Counted from the stretch's first letter, positions 12,627-24,490 are shown. The stretch is DNA of 64,000 nt from Hetaerina americana (GCA_022747635.1 JAKTNV010000003.1:46117475-46181474); one strand, 5' to 3'. Made by a program: numbers and translations. The notes: a model not told the origin generated them from the letters alone.

Positions 12627-12786
12627 GCTGCCAGTCTACGAAACGAACACACACAAGGTTTTACTAACTTCAAATGTCATTTTCATCGATGTACAACAAC
12701 GTCAAATCGACACGGGACGAGACCGACGACACAGACACCTTTCGTCGTCTCCGACACTGTTGCCAGTGAAATCACGCTCTACGACT
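12627..12786 (-). promoter_or_regulatory. Candidate 5' UTR with an upstream ORF
   Basis: Between the proposed start site (about 12,786) and the ATG at 12,626 is a roughly 160-nt leader that is GC-richer than its surroundings. It contains an upstream ORF starting at 12,688 on the minus strand, which runs 21 codons and ends in the TGA formed by the overlap ATGA at the main start codon. Such an overlap is compatible with termination-reinitiation control, but that is inference. Confidence 0.3.
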
Positions 12787-12890
12787 GACTGCAAGAGATG
12801 TACCCCTGTTTTCTTTATTTTTGTTATGTCTTGGGTTAGTGATGTCATTAATTTTCAACCTAACATATTCACTCTCCTCCAATGGCAGAG
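12779..12890 (-). promoter_or_regulatory. Candidate core promoter (initiator plus CCAAT)
   Basis: On the minus strand the sequence TCAGTCGT (12,788-12,781) resembles the arthropod TCAGT initiator, with the start nucleotide at about 12,786. About 95 bp upstream is a CCAAT box in inverted orientation (CCAAT on the plus strand, 12,879-12,883). No TATA box was seen at the expected distance. It fits the candidate exon that follows. Confidence 0.3.
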
Positions 12891-14529
12891 CGCAAAAGTA
12901 GAGCCTCATTGCCAAACCTCACGCATATTCTTAACAAATGACTCTGTAGCTCTCTAGTGAGCGCATTTGATTTCAGAGAAGTTTTGCTAAGTGTCATTAT
13001 AAGATAAATAATAAAAAAATTCATATGGTGATACATCTTACTTTTTAAAATAAAACGTTTGGTGTTATTGAACTTAATGTCTGTGCACATAATAACCAAT
13101 TAGAAATACCCTGGATAGCGGGTCGCAAAGAGGTAGTGTAAAGTTATATATTGATGAAGGTGTAATTTTCAGTGAATCAAGCGGCAATATATTTAAACGT
13201 GAGCATTAACCTGAAGAAGATTGGCGAAAGAGTATTAAATACACTGTTGATATTATGTTAGGCGTAATATGATGCTGCACATACTAATTCTCTGTCATAA
13301 AAATTGATATTTATCATGGTGTTTTGTTCGGCAAGCCACTGAACGGCTATCTATTCCCTATATCGTGTACTGTTTCCTTACCGCTAGGTTTTGTGTTCTT
13401 ATTTACAAAATCGACAATAGACGTTTATGTATGTAGAGGACACTTCGTCCTACGGTGCAATTTATCTCGTTTCACTTCATGAAATTCTGTAACCTAGTAT
13501 TTCACATGACGCATGGTATATATTAGCCGGGAAACTAATTTCTCCTGAATTATACGAAAAGTGTGAAAATGTTTGTTTGATCAATATTACTTCATCCTTT
13601 CATTTTGATGATGAATTGTATATAGGGCATCATTGAAATTCTTATCTTAGGCTAGTAACATGGTCACATCTCATTCACATATTGATACATGCCATAATAT
13701 AATGTAATAATAGTGTTAAAATAACCTCCCCTGGTGATTGTTGAATAGTACTATTTTTTCAGTGACCTAAAATTTTCATAAAAACTTCCTAGGAGGAAAA
13801 AGTTGAAAGCCTGCCCTGCAGCCGTTTACATAGTTAAATAAACGGCTGCATTTGTTCAATATGATGTCTACCTATTCCTTTGCCGCCATGCACGTGACTG
13901 GTGCACCAAATTTATTAACTTGCGTAAAAGCCTAATTCTGTAACAGAGATGGTATGGATCAATCTTAAAAGTGTTTCATATCTGAATAATGAAAGAGAGG
14001 ATGTGTGATTCTGGTGATCTTCAGTATTTGACAAATATCAAACAAATCTTAAAAAGGAAAAAGCCCTTGCGTAATTAGGAAGCTTTCAGATTACGACAGA
14101 AAAAATGGCAAGTTATTTCTACGATTGGAGACTAATTAATACAGAAAGATCTTCCTATAATCATGCTAAAAATCTATCTTTTCTTTGGCGCGGGGAAAGA
14201 GATCATTAACCCTTGCAGCTAAAACAAACAACACACGTCTCGAGAGCGCAAATGGGAAATGGAAAAACAAAATGGATTCAAACTACAAAATTCAAACCCT
14301 TTTCGTTGTTTGGCAATTAGGCTCAAAAGAAATATTCGTAATTTTTATAAAAAATGAACCTCAATCATACGCTTCGAAAAATGATATTTTCCATAATCTC
14401 AAAATTTTAAGTTCATAAAAGTCGAACCTATTCTGCCAATCAAGTCTTTAATTGGTTAGCCGTGGACCACCACATAACGCTTCAAGGATAATGACTGCTA
14501 CATCATCATTTAAATATTAAACCGAATAT
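12891..14529. other. Non-coding sequence with one perfect hairpin
   Basis: No gene recognised. At 13,817-13,850 there is a perfect 12-bp inverted repeat (TGCAGCCGTTTA and its complement) with a 10-nt loop. The plus-strand frame at 14,185-14,418 has no recognisable domain. Confidence 0.35.
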
Positions 14530-15770
14530 ATTTGAAAGTCATTTCACCAATTAATACTTTTTCTTTCAAGAAATGGTATGTATTGTCAATGTACCTCCTT
14601 GAAGCTGTTAATTCGTTACCAGTTGTTTCCATATTTATTATATATATTCTGCCCTTAATATTATTCTGATCAATTCCATAATGAAGAATCCTCTACCACA
14701 ATGCCTCTTTCACTACTTTGTGAATGGCAACGTATTCCGCTTGTAATTGTAGAAGAAGCGACAGTCTGCCTATTTGCCTTGCCATATGAGTTGTACTTCC
14801 TGTCAACATTATGGCCAAAACACTAAGGGATTTTCTATTCTATTCATTCACCCAGTCTGCATTCACTTATTGCTTCATACTTTCTTTTATAAATTAACTT
14901 AAGGTCGCCGGTACTCCTTAAATGTTTCAGAACATGTTTGATTACCTGTCAATCTTTCCATGTTAGATGACAACAATATTGGTTTTGGTGGACTTCAGCA
15001 TATGGTATATCTGGTCTTGTTCTATATGCTATTTACAGTTAATTCCCTACGACACCTCTGCTCATGGTTCCATCAAATCATTCACTCTTCAGACCTATTT
15101 CTGCCTACTGGTAATGGTGTTACATTTTCCTCGGTCACATTCATGTGGGCAGCAACCAGAATTTTTCTTGCATAACACTACATTTTCTGATCATCTGCTA
15201 GTTCTTGTTTATACTTAGTTTTGTTACCTGTAAAATTAACAATTGTGATGCCATTCATAAGTATTGGGTGTTTAACATTTTCAATGACTGGTGACAGAGG
15301 TTTCATCACACCTTACACAACTACGACTATTGTGTTGTCTGCATTATTTCCTGTAATCGAATTAAATTTGTTGTAGAGTGATTAATCCCTATTGAACGGT
15401 TACAACCCGTGTCTTTATATTTTCATCCACAGAATTGTTTCAGTCTCTCCTAGATTGATGTAAACCATATATTATTCTCTTCTTTAACCAGCACTTATAA
15501 TGGCTTCCTTCTTTTCTCATTCAAAGTTGTCAGGCTGTTCCATGTATACTTTATCCTTGATTAGACTATTGAGTTAAGCAGCTGTAATGTCCACATGTTC
15601 AATTTCTAACCCCATCTCAACTAAAATTACCATTAGTGTTCTTAAGATATTTTCTCAATCACAAGATGATAAGTTTCATAGCCTTCAATACAAGGTATTA
15701 GTGAATATCCTGGGGCAACTATCCTAGCCTTATATTTATTCACCCTTTATTTCTCCAAACTTTGTTTCCA
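14530..15770 (-). mobile_element. Copia-type LTR retrotransposon relic (RT and RNase H)
   Basis: Read on the minus strand. Around 15,620-15,530 the frame gives HVDITAA, then a stop, then KVYMEQPDNFE, the Copia reverse transcriptase block normally written DV.TAFLNG...YMEQP.GF. Around 14,930-14,880 it gives LKHLRSTGDLKLIYKRK, the start of Copia RNase H, followed by a decayed A-DW-V-N block. Around 14,730-14,690 it gives LQAEYVAIHKVVKEALW, the STEAEYVAL...KEALWLR motif. Near 14,570 it ends with a YIDNTYHFL block, matching the KHIDIRYHF end of Copia pol. No LTRs, gag or integrase were found, and several frameshifts and stops are present. An old pol fragment. Confidence 0.8.
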
Positions 15771-18189
15771 AACAATATTTGTTTTTTATTTCTCCGAACA
15801 ATATTTGTTTTTTAACGCTCACCTAAATCTAACCAAATTCTTATCTTTGGGTCTTCATGCACGGTCCCTAGTGTTATCTTCTTCCATTCCTGATATCTCC
15901 TGTGAATTCTTCACTTCTCCTTTCATAGCTGACATGCAGTCTGCCACATTTTTTACCGAGCAATGCATTTCATGGTTCTTTTTCCCACTCTTATCTGCAT
16001 AATAGTTCATTCACTGCTTGGGACAGTATTACTTTTTATTTTTCACAATCCTTGTTGAGGTATACCTGTATATCTCAGCATCAGTGACTTCATTTTCATC
16101 TCAGTCTTCTTCTTCCCCTGCTGATATATTGGGCGACATTCAAAAGAGGCAAAGTGGGTGGAGGAGATAGATATGGAGAGGTATTTTGGAATGCCAAAGA
16201 CCACAATACAGGGTAGAGTGCACAAGTAAATTCATTGAAATACCATTTGAAAAAATTCATCTACATTTTAAGTATAGCACCATAAAATGATAATAGTGCA
16301 GTAATTTTTGTATGTGGAAACTTTTCAAGAAAATCTAGAAACGAAATCCGATAAAGAGCATAACATTGACTCGATTCTGTGACATCACACCTATGCCACG
16401 TTTTAACCCATTGTTTTGTCATCTTCAAATTTTTTCCCTAGGAATAGACAACAGGGAAATGATATTGAAGAGAGCATGTTTAACCTACAGCTGTACTTTG
16501 CTTTTTTATTGAATTTTTTTGATTTTGAAAAACTTAAAAATAATCACCTCAAAAAAACAGGGAGGAGTTTTTTGAATATTGTTAGGCAAAAATACATGCT
16601 ATCCTTGTGTTTTCTGTGATTTTCCAAAGGAAAGGAATGGGGAAGGATTAGGATTATTTGCGCAGGGTGCACAACCTTCGTCATCTTTCCCAGGACAAAT
16701 GGAGTACGCATAATTTTTGTGGCCACCATTTTGAAGATAGGCCATTTTTTGCTTTGGGTCAGATGGTTTGGAATGTCTTGCCAACAACATTCCCTGGTAA
16801 GTAGTGATGCAGATTTTAAGTTTAAAGTTTTCCATGAAATATTCTTGCTAGGGTTTTATGTTTTAATGACAATTTTTATTGCCCTCATAAATGTTTTATT
16901 TAATGCACTGGTAATATGGAAACCATACCTGTTACTTCCCCGATTGATTCAGGTTTTTGGATGAAATTTATATTACTATATAGTGTTCATTAGTGGTTAG
17001 ATACCTATTCAGTAAATACTTAGATCAGCTTGGAGGGATATGTTTTACAGGTGACTGAATATTTCATCACAAATAATAATTTTCAGAAGATGCTGTGAAG
17101 TGGATTCCAGCAATGAGAAAGAAGGTGTTGGTGTCCATTTTGATGTCCTTTTATAAATATTTAGCCTAGCTGCTGAACTAATAAGCAATTACCGTAGATG
17201 TCTGGCATGTGAAGATTTCATGTCCCCTACCATTCATATATGGCATCAAGGAATAACTACACGGTCATGAATTTTAACCTGTTGCCAGATGACAGAAATA
17301 AGCCAGATGGTAAATTGGTTGACAAATAATAAACTTGCATTTAAAAAAATAACTAGAATCATTCATTATGAGAAAAAAGTGAGCTTTCCATCTTAAATGC
17401 CAATCTTGGAAATAAGAATGTTGAAAGTTTGCTTAATATTTCATCTTGATAAATCTTTACCCCTTAATGCTATGTAATTCAACTCTCAAAAGGTTGGTGT
17501 AGTAAACCTTGTAACCTAGGCAATCAATATTCTAAGTAATTATATTGGGACAACTTTTAGTATATGTTGAACAATGGCTATATATTTCATTTATTCATGC
17601 GTATGGGCTAGTGAATTCCATAATGCAAAATGACTGTTGACTTCCTTTATTATATTTTACATCAAATGAAACATTCCTTGGGAATAAGTAGTCTAGTGAA
17701 GGTGGCATGCAGGAGAGACAAATGGTTTTTTCAACACCTAAAGAAGGAAATATATCACAGTATTGGGCTTTCAGCTACCTGTTGCTATTTTAGTTTGTAA
17801 TTTGTGTTAATAATATAAAAATGTTGGAATTTTACTGACTTAGTTTCTCAAGTTGATTAATGCAAAGAAGTAAACGTTATATCCTCATATATTTTGTGAT
17901 AGATTCATAAAATGTTAATGTTTAAATGTTTTTAAAACTTTTTGACCCCAACCATAGTGCAACTATATTCATTCTTGAATTCTTTCCTGTCAGTTAATTT
18001 AAATTGCCGCCTACACAGCGTTGCCAAATTTGCCTTTCAAAGTAAATTGCATTAGCTATCGGTGGCCCTTAACAAAAGGCCTGCTAGCCAGCATCCGTAT
18101 TAGCAACACCATAATAAGGCCTTGTAGAGGTAGAAAAACTATATTTGGCTGTGTATGACCATATTTATTTGAAAAATGGTCAACCTGGC
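15771..18189. other. AT-rich sequence, nothing firmly recognised
   Basis: 15,780-16,050 might be an upstream extension of the Copia relic, but no integrase motif was readable. 16,120-16,230 has a plus-strand reading of about 36 residues (with KEAKWVEEIDMERYFG) that I cannot assign. The rest is AT-rich with no signal. Confidence 0.35.
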
Positions 18190-18293
18190 GTTAAGTTATA
18201 TTGAAGAACGCAGGATGCCTGCGTTCCAAAAAAAAGAAAAAAATAACCACTTCTCAGTGGTTATAAGGACGAAGCGCGAAGGTTAAGTTATAT
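18190..18293. repeat. Twin-hairpin segment between 12-bp direct repeats
   Basis: GTTAAGTTATAT occurs at 18,190-18,201 and again at 18,282-18,293. Between the copies lie two perfect 9-bp stems: GAACGCAGG/CCTGCGTTC with a 3-nt loop (18,206-18,226) and ATAACCACT/AGTGGTTAT with a 4-nt loop (18,243-18,264), separated by a purine-only run. The layout suggests a small inserted element with target duplication, or a structured RNA. It is not a known family to me. Confidence 0.55.
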
Positions 18294-18632
18294 ATTAGAA
18301 ATTATAACAATATTCTTTAAATATTATGAAATAACTCCATTTTTCATGTCGTTTGCTTATGAATATAATTCTTTCTACACAGAATAAGAATAAATATTTC
18401 GTTTGTTGATTTCAAGGATTCAGTTTTTGTGTATATTTGTGATATTTTTGGAAGACCAGTGCGTGTTTAATTAGGAATTATCCAAATTTTTGCTGTCATA
18501 AAATCTTTTCTCTCTCCTGACAGTTTCATGGAGTCTGAATGCAGGATTTGTTTTTTTTATTTTTCGATGGATTTTTCCATTGGTTTTGAATGACAGAAAA
18601 GACCAAGACTCCGCCCAGGAATGGAGAGTTGC

Positions 18633-18838
18633 CGTTTATGGTGAAGAATGTATGGTTTACTTTACCTATGAAAGTTGGCTTATACCATAAACGACCGCCA
18701 GGAACATTTCGTTATACGAAATGTCACAACAGTTGGTTGCGGGACTACCTATCTAAAAACTAATTGGGCCTCGGATTTGGATTTGTAATTACCACGGGCA
18801 TGACCTATAATTCAGATGAAATTCGGTTATATCGAATT
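18633..18838. repeat. Further short inverted repeats
   Basis: CGTTTATGGT (18,633-18,642) is complemented perfectly by ACCATAAACG (18,684-18,693). ACATTTCGT and ACGAAATGT form a 9-bp stem with a TAT loop (18,704-18,724). A 6-bp AATTCG/CGAATT pair lies at 18,820-18,838. Immediately after, ATGATGA-GAAAGTTGTATCCA repeats in tandem at about 18,862 and 18,897. Confidence 0.5.
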
Positions 18839-19369
18839 CATGTGGCCTAATAACAATCAGCTATGATGAGGAAAGTTGTATCCAATACCCTAGTATGATG
18901 ACGAAAGTTGTATCCACTCTGCATTGGCGTTTACGGCGGAATTTTTGCCATAAAGATGACATTAAGGAATATTAAACGCAACGACGCTCACTTTCTCGTA
19001 CGCGCAGACATCTTTAGTGCACTTCAAACCACCTCATACTTTTTTCCCTTTCATCCTATATTGAATCCGACCTTGAATCCATCCTTTCACCCAAAATTAA
19101 CTTCGTGGTAAATTGTGAGGCTATATGTCGCCGACGCTGTGGTTTACAGATATACCTGAAGTTCTGAGGATATTGTAACGTTAGCAGATGTTGTAGTGCT
19201 GTAAAATGTTGGTACGATATTTAGAATTGGTGTCGTTGGCGCAACAATTAGAATTAAATGGTAATAAAGTGCGTAGTTGTGATTTTTTGAATAGGATTAG
19301 TTCCCTCTAGAACGCCTGCTGTCTCAGGAATACCGAAATAGAAAGTGTAGGAGAAAGTACGATAAGTAG
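18839..19369. other. No gene recognised
   Basis: Contains the two-copy 35-bp tandem repeat noted near 18,862-18,915; otherwise nothing identifiable. Confidence 0.3.
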
Positions 19370-19700
19370 GTATACTATGCTCACTCACGACCTCTCTTGG
19401 GTGAAAAATATACAGGGAATATGTGTACAAGCCAACAAAAAATTAGGATTTATTTATGTATTGGCGAAATATGGCGAGAAACTTAACCAGCAATATTATA
19501 TTCTTGCTAGTTAGGCCTGATTTAAAATAAACGGCTGGTATATGGGATTCTCGAGGAGTTGAATTGATAGCCGAATTAATATCGTGGAGCGAAGAGAAGT
19601 TACATTTGTAAAACGTTGATATGATAAACTGAGTAGGGCATCAAAATTATACGAGGAGCTAGTTTGGGAATCATTTACGGAACGAAAGGCAAATTGCACA
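19370..19700 (+). mobile_element. CR1-like LINE, C-terminal RT fragment (plus strand)
   Basis: The plus strand reads LTHDLSWVKNIQGICVQANK and then KLGFIYVLAK, the usual SWSKHIEKICTKANKKLGF block late in LINE reverse transcriptases. Downstream frames give a decayed WDSHEVELIAEINIVERR-type block and KLSRASKLYEELVWESFTER. Stops and shifts show decay. It lies in the opposite orientation to the LINE at 20,213-20,920. Confidence 0.75.
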
Positions 19701-19839
19701 TAAAATTTCTTGCAAAAATTGGATAGAAGTTAGCAATGATATTGAAAATGTATTCTTTGTCTCATTGTATTATAATTGGAGAGATCATACGAATTAAATC
19801 AAAGAGATTATGAGTAGAGCAAATAGATTTAATATGTCA

Positions 19840-20212
19840 TTTCCCCCACGACCGATAAGGGATCAGAATAATATGATCCGATGTAAGAGGGAAAAGTATT
19901 TTTATCTTTTATTCTAAATAGGCTAGTATTTTACCTTTCGCTCATATAGCTTTAGTTATTTTCATTGTGTCCTACAGCTTCTCTTATATGATTTTATATC
20001 CATGATCTTTCCCACCGTATTACGATGGGGCTAATAATACATTTAAGCTATAATGAAATGAATTTCATCTTTTAGCTGATTGAACCTGATGGTATCTTGC
20101 CTGCTGTCCTTTGTCGAGGAGAAGAACGTTTAAGGAGATATTTCAACGTACTACGCTGGAAACAACCTCTAGGGTGTGTGGCAGGGGGTGATTGCGCACC
20201 AGACTACTTTTG
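19840..20212. mobile_element. CR1-like LINE 3' regions, mixed orientation
   Basis: On the minus strand 19,930-19,850 resembles a LINE C-terminus (a degraded form of the FFPRTI...WN motif) and contains a stretch like the one at 24,390-24,355. At about 20,150-20,190 on the plus strand is CTAGGGTGTGTGGCAGGGGG, also seen in antisense near 24,440 as a LINE 3' end. The boundaries of individual copies could not be resolved. Confidence 0.45.
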
Positions 20213-20920
20213 TCACAAAATAATTTTACCTTCTAAACAGCGGGCAACGTTATTCTGATTCCATATTGTTCGTGGATAAAATAACACCTTAAATCTACCT
20301 ATTCTACACTTATTTACATGATCTTTCATGCCATAATTTGATGGGGCAAAGAATACATTGTCAACAACATTGCTAAAAGGACCCCCTTCCAGTTTTGACA
20401 AGAGATTTCATCTGTAATTTACCTTTCGCTCTGTGAGTGATTCCAAATCTAATAATTTTGATAAATTAACCAGTTTGTCGTATAACGCTTTAAAAATATA
20501 GCTCGTCTGCACCGCTTGAGATCTAATTCGGCAATGAATTCAACTTCATGAGGATCCCATATGCTAGCAGCATATTCTTAGTGAAGACTAACCAACGAAT
20601 TGTAACATTTCTCTTTGACCTCTCCACCTCATCCCCCGATAGACTTCAAATAAATCCTAATTTTTTTGTTAGCTTGCATATTCTTCGTATATGTTTAACC
20701 CAGAAGAGGTCTAGAGCGAGGGTTACGCCGACGTATTTTTCGAGTCTAAGCATTATATTTCGGTGTTCCCGTTCGGGAGGGTTCGGCTCTTTTTCCAAAA
20801 ATTCATCGCCTGGCACTTTTTAAAGTTTAATTCTAATTGCCATGCGACACACCAAGGTTGTCTAGTATTAAAGTCATCTGCTAAAGGTACTTTATTCTCA
20901 CACTACAGATATCTCTGTAA
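20213..20920 (-). mobile_element. CR1-like LINE, RT C-terminal part (antisense)
   Basis: On the minus strand 20,900-20,830 aligns with 836-920 of the first LINE, showing the same family. Around 20,580-20,480 the frames give a decayed YAASIWDPHEVE block and RAIFLKRYTTNWL-like sequence, and 20,310-20,215 gives FKVLFYPRTIWNQNNVARCL, the FFPRTI..WN C-terminal motif of CR1-like ORF2. Frames are broken. Its 3' end abuts the plus-strand LINE tail at about 20,200, so two copies converge tail to tail. Confidence 0.72.
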
Positions 20921-22489
20921 ACCACCCCGTCGCGACGCGTCGTAGAAAAACTAACGTATATTACTATTAACCACGAAGTTGATGAATTCCATTAGATTTC
21001 AAATATCTTATATATTTTCTAAAATATTTACTAAGAAATGTGAAAAGGCTTTTTGTTAAATTTGACTAATTTGTTTCAAATATAAACAAATGCTGCCTTA
21101 AGCCAACACTGTGTATACAATGATAATAGGCTATTTGTTAAAATTTATTTCCACCGCTCGAGGTATATAAATTCTCCTTTGATTGGTACATTTATAAGTG
21201 TTCACTAATATTAATATTGTACACTAAGATACATTTAATTAAGTGTACCTGTACCCTACCGGTATCATGCAGATGCACTCAACCGAAATACCGCAGAGGA
21301 CGGGGGAACAACGCGAGGGAGCTGAGTGCGCACAATTCCTTAAGTCCGGGGGGCTTCGAACTCATGTTAGAGTGCCCCTGTGTCCTCACTCCCCTTACCT
21401 CTACTCCACGTTCTCCCCACATTCTCGTCCGTCCCTTAATCGTAACGGTCATCACGCAGTAGATTCCTTGCAAGTGCCGTAGTTCCCCTGCCTCCCCTCG
21501 AACTGTAAAATTATTCTCTTTCCTTGAAGCACCTTAATATGGAATAACCTTATCTCGAAATGATTCCCTAGTACAAAACATATCGCCCTAACTATGGCGT
21601 ATTGACAAAGGAAGGAAGTAGTGAACCTCAAGAGAATTCAAAGGTGACAACACGCAAGTTTACCCTGTCCCTTGGGACCCGAAATGCCAACCCCAACGTA
21701 ATATAAGAACGAATTTAAACTATTAATTTTCAAGATCGAAATTTGGATGGTAAATTCATTTGTGAAACAGTTAGTTAGCATTATACATCAATGGTCATCC
21801 TGCAACAGAACTAAAAATCCAAGTGCGTTCATATAATCCTGAATTTCCCTCACATGTAGATAAAACAACAGGTGTTCGGAAGTACCCACACTCACACACA
21901 TTCGCAACTCGTAACAAAAGATTGGTTTAAATTGGTTGAAAAAAGATCTTTCTAGATGGTCCCAAAGAGTTGTGAATTCATCAATAAGGTAACCTTTTTT
22001 GCAGCCTTCATCAACAAAATTTCAATTCCTAACAAATTCACTCCGAGATTAATGCGTCGTGGTCATTGTATTTCTGCAGCAATAAAATTGTGTTATAATC
22101 TACAATCAACGTTCTATACCAAAAGACCACACCAAAGTTATTTGAAACACAAGTAGAAATTTAAAAGTAGATTACAATACCTTTATAATTTTTATTTCGT
22201 TAGACGTCTGGTCATCTACGATGGCGGTTGTCCGTTGGATTTTGCATTCCTAGGAGTTTAATTATTGTGCCGTTGCCATGGTGAACACGAGTAAAACATC
22301 TTAAGGCGACTTGAAACTTTACCACCGCTGAAATCTATTTTTCGAAGCAATGGGTGAAATTGCATAATGCCAATGAATTATACGGATTAATATCTACAGA
22401 ATGGATTATTAACGACCATCACAGCCAAGCCTCAGTCGTTTATTGAATTTAAAATTCGGTGCGACCGTTTTCGATACGATTTTATTAGA
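20921..22489. other. No gene recognised; one GC-richer block
   Basis: 21,240-21,500 is GC-richer than its surroundings and on the minus strand contains GAGTTCGAAGCCCC, similar to a tRNA B box, so it may be a SINE relic. No matching A box was found. The rest is AT-rich. Confidence 0.3.
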
Positions 22490-23012
22490 CATCCTGGCGT
22501 CGTCAAGAAAATTTACCCGTTTAAGTTCAACGTAAAGGAATTTAATAGCCACTCGCAGGGATATTTGTTTCTACCCATGTTTAAAACTACGAGCGCTATA
22601 TGCGCTCCAAGCAATAGACGTGGCATTGAAATCTTCACCGATTATAATGTCACGATCGTTGCTTTGGGATGAGAAACTTGATTTGCTGGTCTGGTTCTAG
22701 TATTGATTTATCTTTTTCTTCTAGCGGTCTGCAAAATGCACGTTGATAAATTCTTTTGGATTAAGGATTTCTAATTGAACATCAAACGTTTCCTAAACCG
22801 TTTTATGGAACTCCCTCAGTCCTACGAACACAATAGGTATTGACTACATAAACGACGCCACCTATTCTATTTACTCTGTTACTTATTAAACAAAACTTTT
22901 TTTGGGGAAATTGCTATCGGCGATATCAGTGGATTCTCAATCCAGTTCCTATTATTATATCTCCGCCTGTGGTTTGAGTCAGGTGATGATATCCAGCGAC
23001 TTAATTTTTTAA
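22490..23012 (-). mobile_element. CR1-like LINE endonuclease fragment (antisense)
   Basis: On the minus strand the reading starts near 23,000 with the same segment as 4,230 and 23,680 (the endonuclease start). About 22,790-22,725 reads LNPKEFINVHFADR, matching LNPKQFMYVHFADRR in the first LINE (about 2,690-2,630). About 22,660-22,600 reads DIIIGEDFNATSIAW, the GDFN motif of APE-type endonucleases. Several frameshifts. Confidence 0.75.
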
Positions 23013-23597
23013 CTTTGCTTTAACTGCTTTGCTAAAACTTTGCTTTGAATTAACTGCTAGTATAGATGTTTCCTTGATATTTTGGTTTCTTGAATATTTA
23101 ACGTGGATCGTTTTGTTATCATTAATTATCATCATCGATTTCCTCACAAAATTGTCCGTCCGATGCTATACGAGTCATATTAAGTGGTATTTGTATGCAT
23201 GTCTAGCACTGGCCATTACTTCATTTAAAGGTAACTTATTTGGCAAAAAGGAGTTCAGAGAGCCATTGTTCGACCCACATGCTCATGTACACTTTAATCT
23301 TAAAAAGCCCTGCAGTGCTCGAATATCCTACCCGCTACACCCCTGGCGGCCTTAGATGTGTAGTGAACACCAGGATGGTGATGAGAGCTCCCACACGATT
23401 GGATCGCAGGTTGAAGGTTGAAGAAAGAGGAATATCCCTACAGGAATGATGCAACCTATGATTTATCCCTTCCTCTCGGCTCCAAACCAGAGGATTGACC
23501 GAGGTTTTGGCATACGTGTAGCGATCGAGCGACACATCGTGATACCACTCCTTTGAAATGAGATTGATAAAACTAATGCCAAAATATAATTTTCGTT
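23013..23597. other. Unassigned, GC-moderate sequence
   Basis: Overlapping short frames at 23,240-23,600 on both strands have no recognisable domain. It lies between two LINE fragments and may be a separate unknown repeat. Confidence 0.3.
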
Positions 23598-23834
23598 TTA
23601 ATTCCATAAAATCGTGGCTATCCAGCTTTCAATTCCAATAATTATATCTGCGCTTACACTTTGAATAAGGTGATGATATTCAGCGACTTCATTTTTTAAT
23701 TGAGAATTGATTTTGAGATTTGAGGTTGAATGATTTAATTGAGATTTGAGATCGAAGAAATCAAATATGTTAGAAATATCCCCTATACAATACTTCATAA
23801 AAATTATGTATCGTGTTTCATTGCCGGAAGTCAC
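23598..23834 (-). mobile_element. CR1-like LINE, start of endonuclease domain (antisense)
   Basis: The minus strand is open for 78 codons and includes LKNEVAEYHHLIQSVSADII and then IGIESWI, the DIIIGTETWL motif at the start of the APE endonuclease in CR1/Jockey-like ORF2. It is a separate copy from that at 22,490-23,012 because both contain the same segment in the same orientation. Confidence 0.8.
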
Positions 23835-24299
23835 TTAACGTTAAGGAAATGCTTTGATAAATTAACAAAAAAACATAATACCATTAGAATTTAGAAATGA
23901 TGTCGGATGCCGGGTGACTTGGTTTTAAAATATCCGGCTTCCAGCCAATCATGGAACAAATGTACCAATCAGTAAACCCGGATTCTCCGCCTGTAGCTTG
24001 GTCCGGGGTCTCAAATCGTACTCGAACGCGAATGCCTGTTTTAAGTCTCGCCGAAATGAAAGGTGTCGGGTCAAACCCAGGTGAGAATCCCAGAGTTTTG
24101 GGAGATTTGTGTTTTTTCAATATCGCTAGATTAATGCGAGTACATCATATACTTCTGATCTAATTTTCACTTCACCCAGGATGAAATTTGGACTTTCTAT
24201 TTGGAGCCTTAGAAAATATATAGGAAGGGGAAAAGGTTTGCGAGGAGGCAATCCACGTATGGAAACTGTTCCTTGGAGTCAACACAATCATGTACTCTG
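23835..24299. other. Unassigned repeat-like sequence
   Basis: 23,900-24,170 has open frames on both strands and a motif GTCGGGTCAAACCCAGG on the plus strand that loosely resembles a B box, but no family could be assigned. Confidence 0.25.
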
Positions 24300-24475
24300 C
24301 TAATGTAGATATTTATATAAAATAGATTTACCATTTAATGTAACGACAAGGGATAAGAATAATATTGTCCGAACGCGGTAGGGTCATATTCGGGTCAAAA
24401 TTAATCTCTTGTGTATTCACCCCCTGCCACATATCCTAGCGGTGGCTTGCAGGATACATGAAAAATGAAATTATG
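24300..24475 (-). mobile_element. CR1-like LINE 3' end (antisense)
   Basis: The minus strand reads CAAGCCACCGCTAGGATATG, then TGGCAGGGGGTGAATAC, and shortly after a C-terminal-type stretch with DNIILIPCR. The same arrangement is seen at 19,850-20,200. No other domains remain. Confidence 0.5.
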
Positions 24476-24490
24476 ACATCTTGAAGTTCC

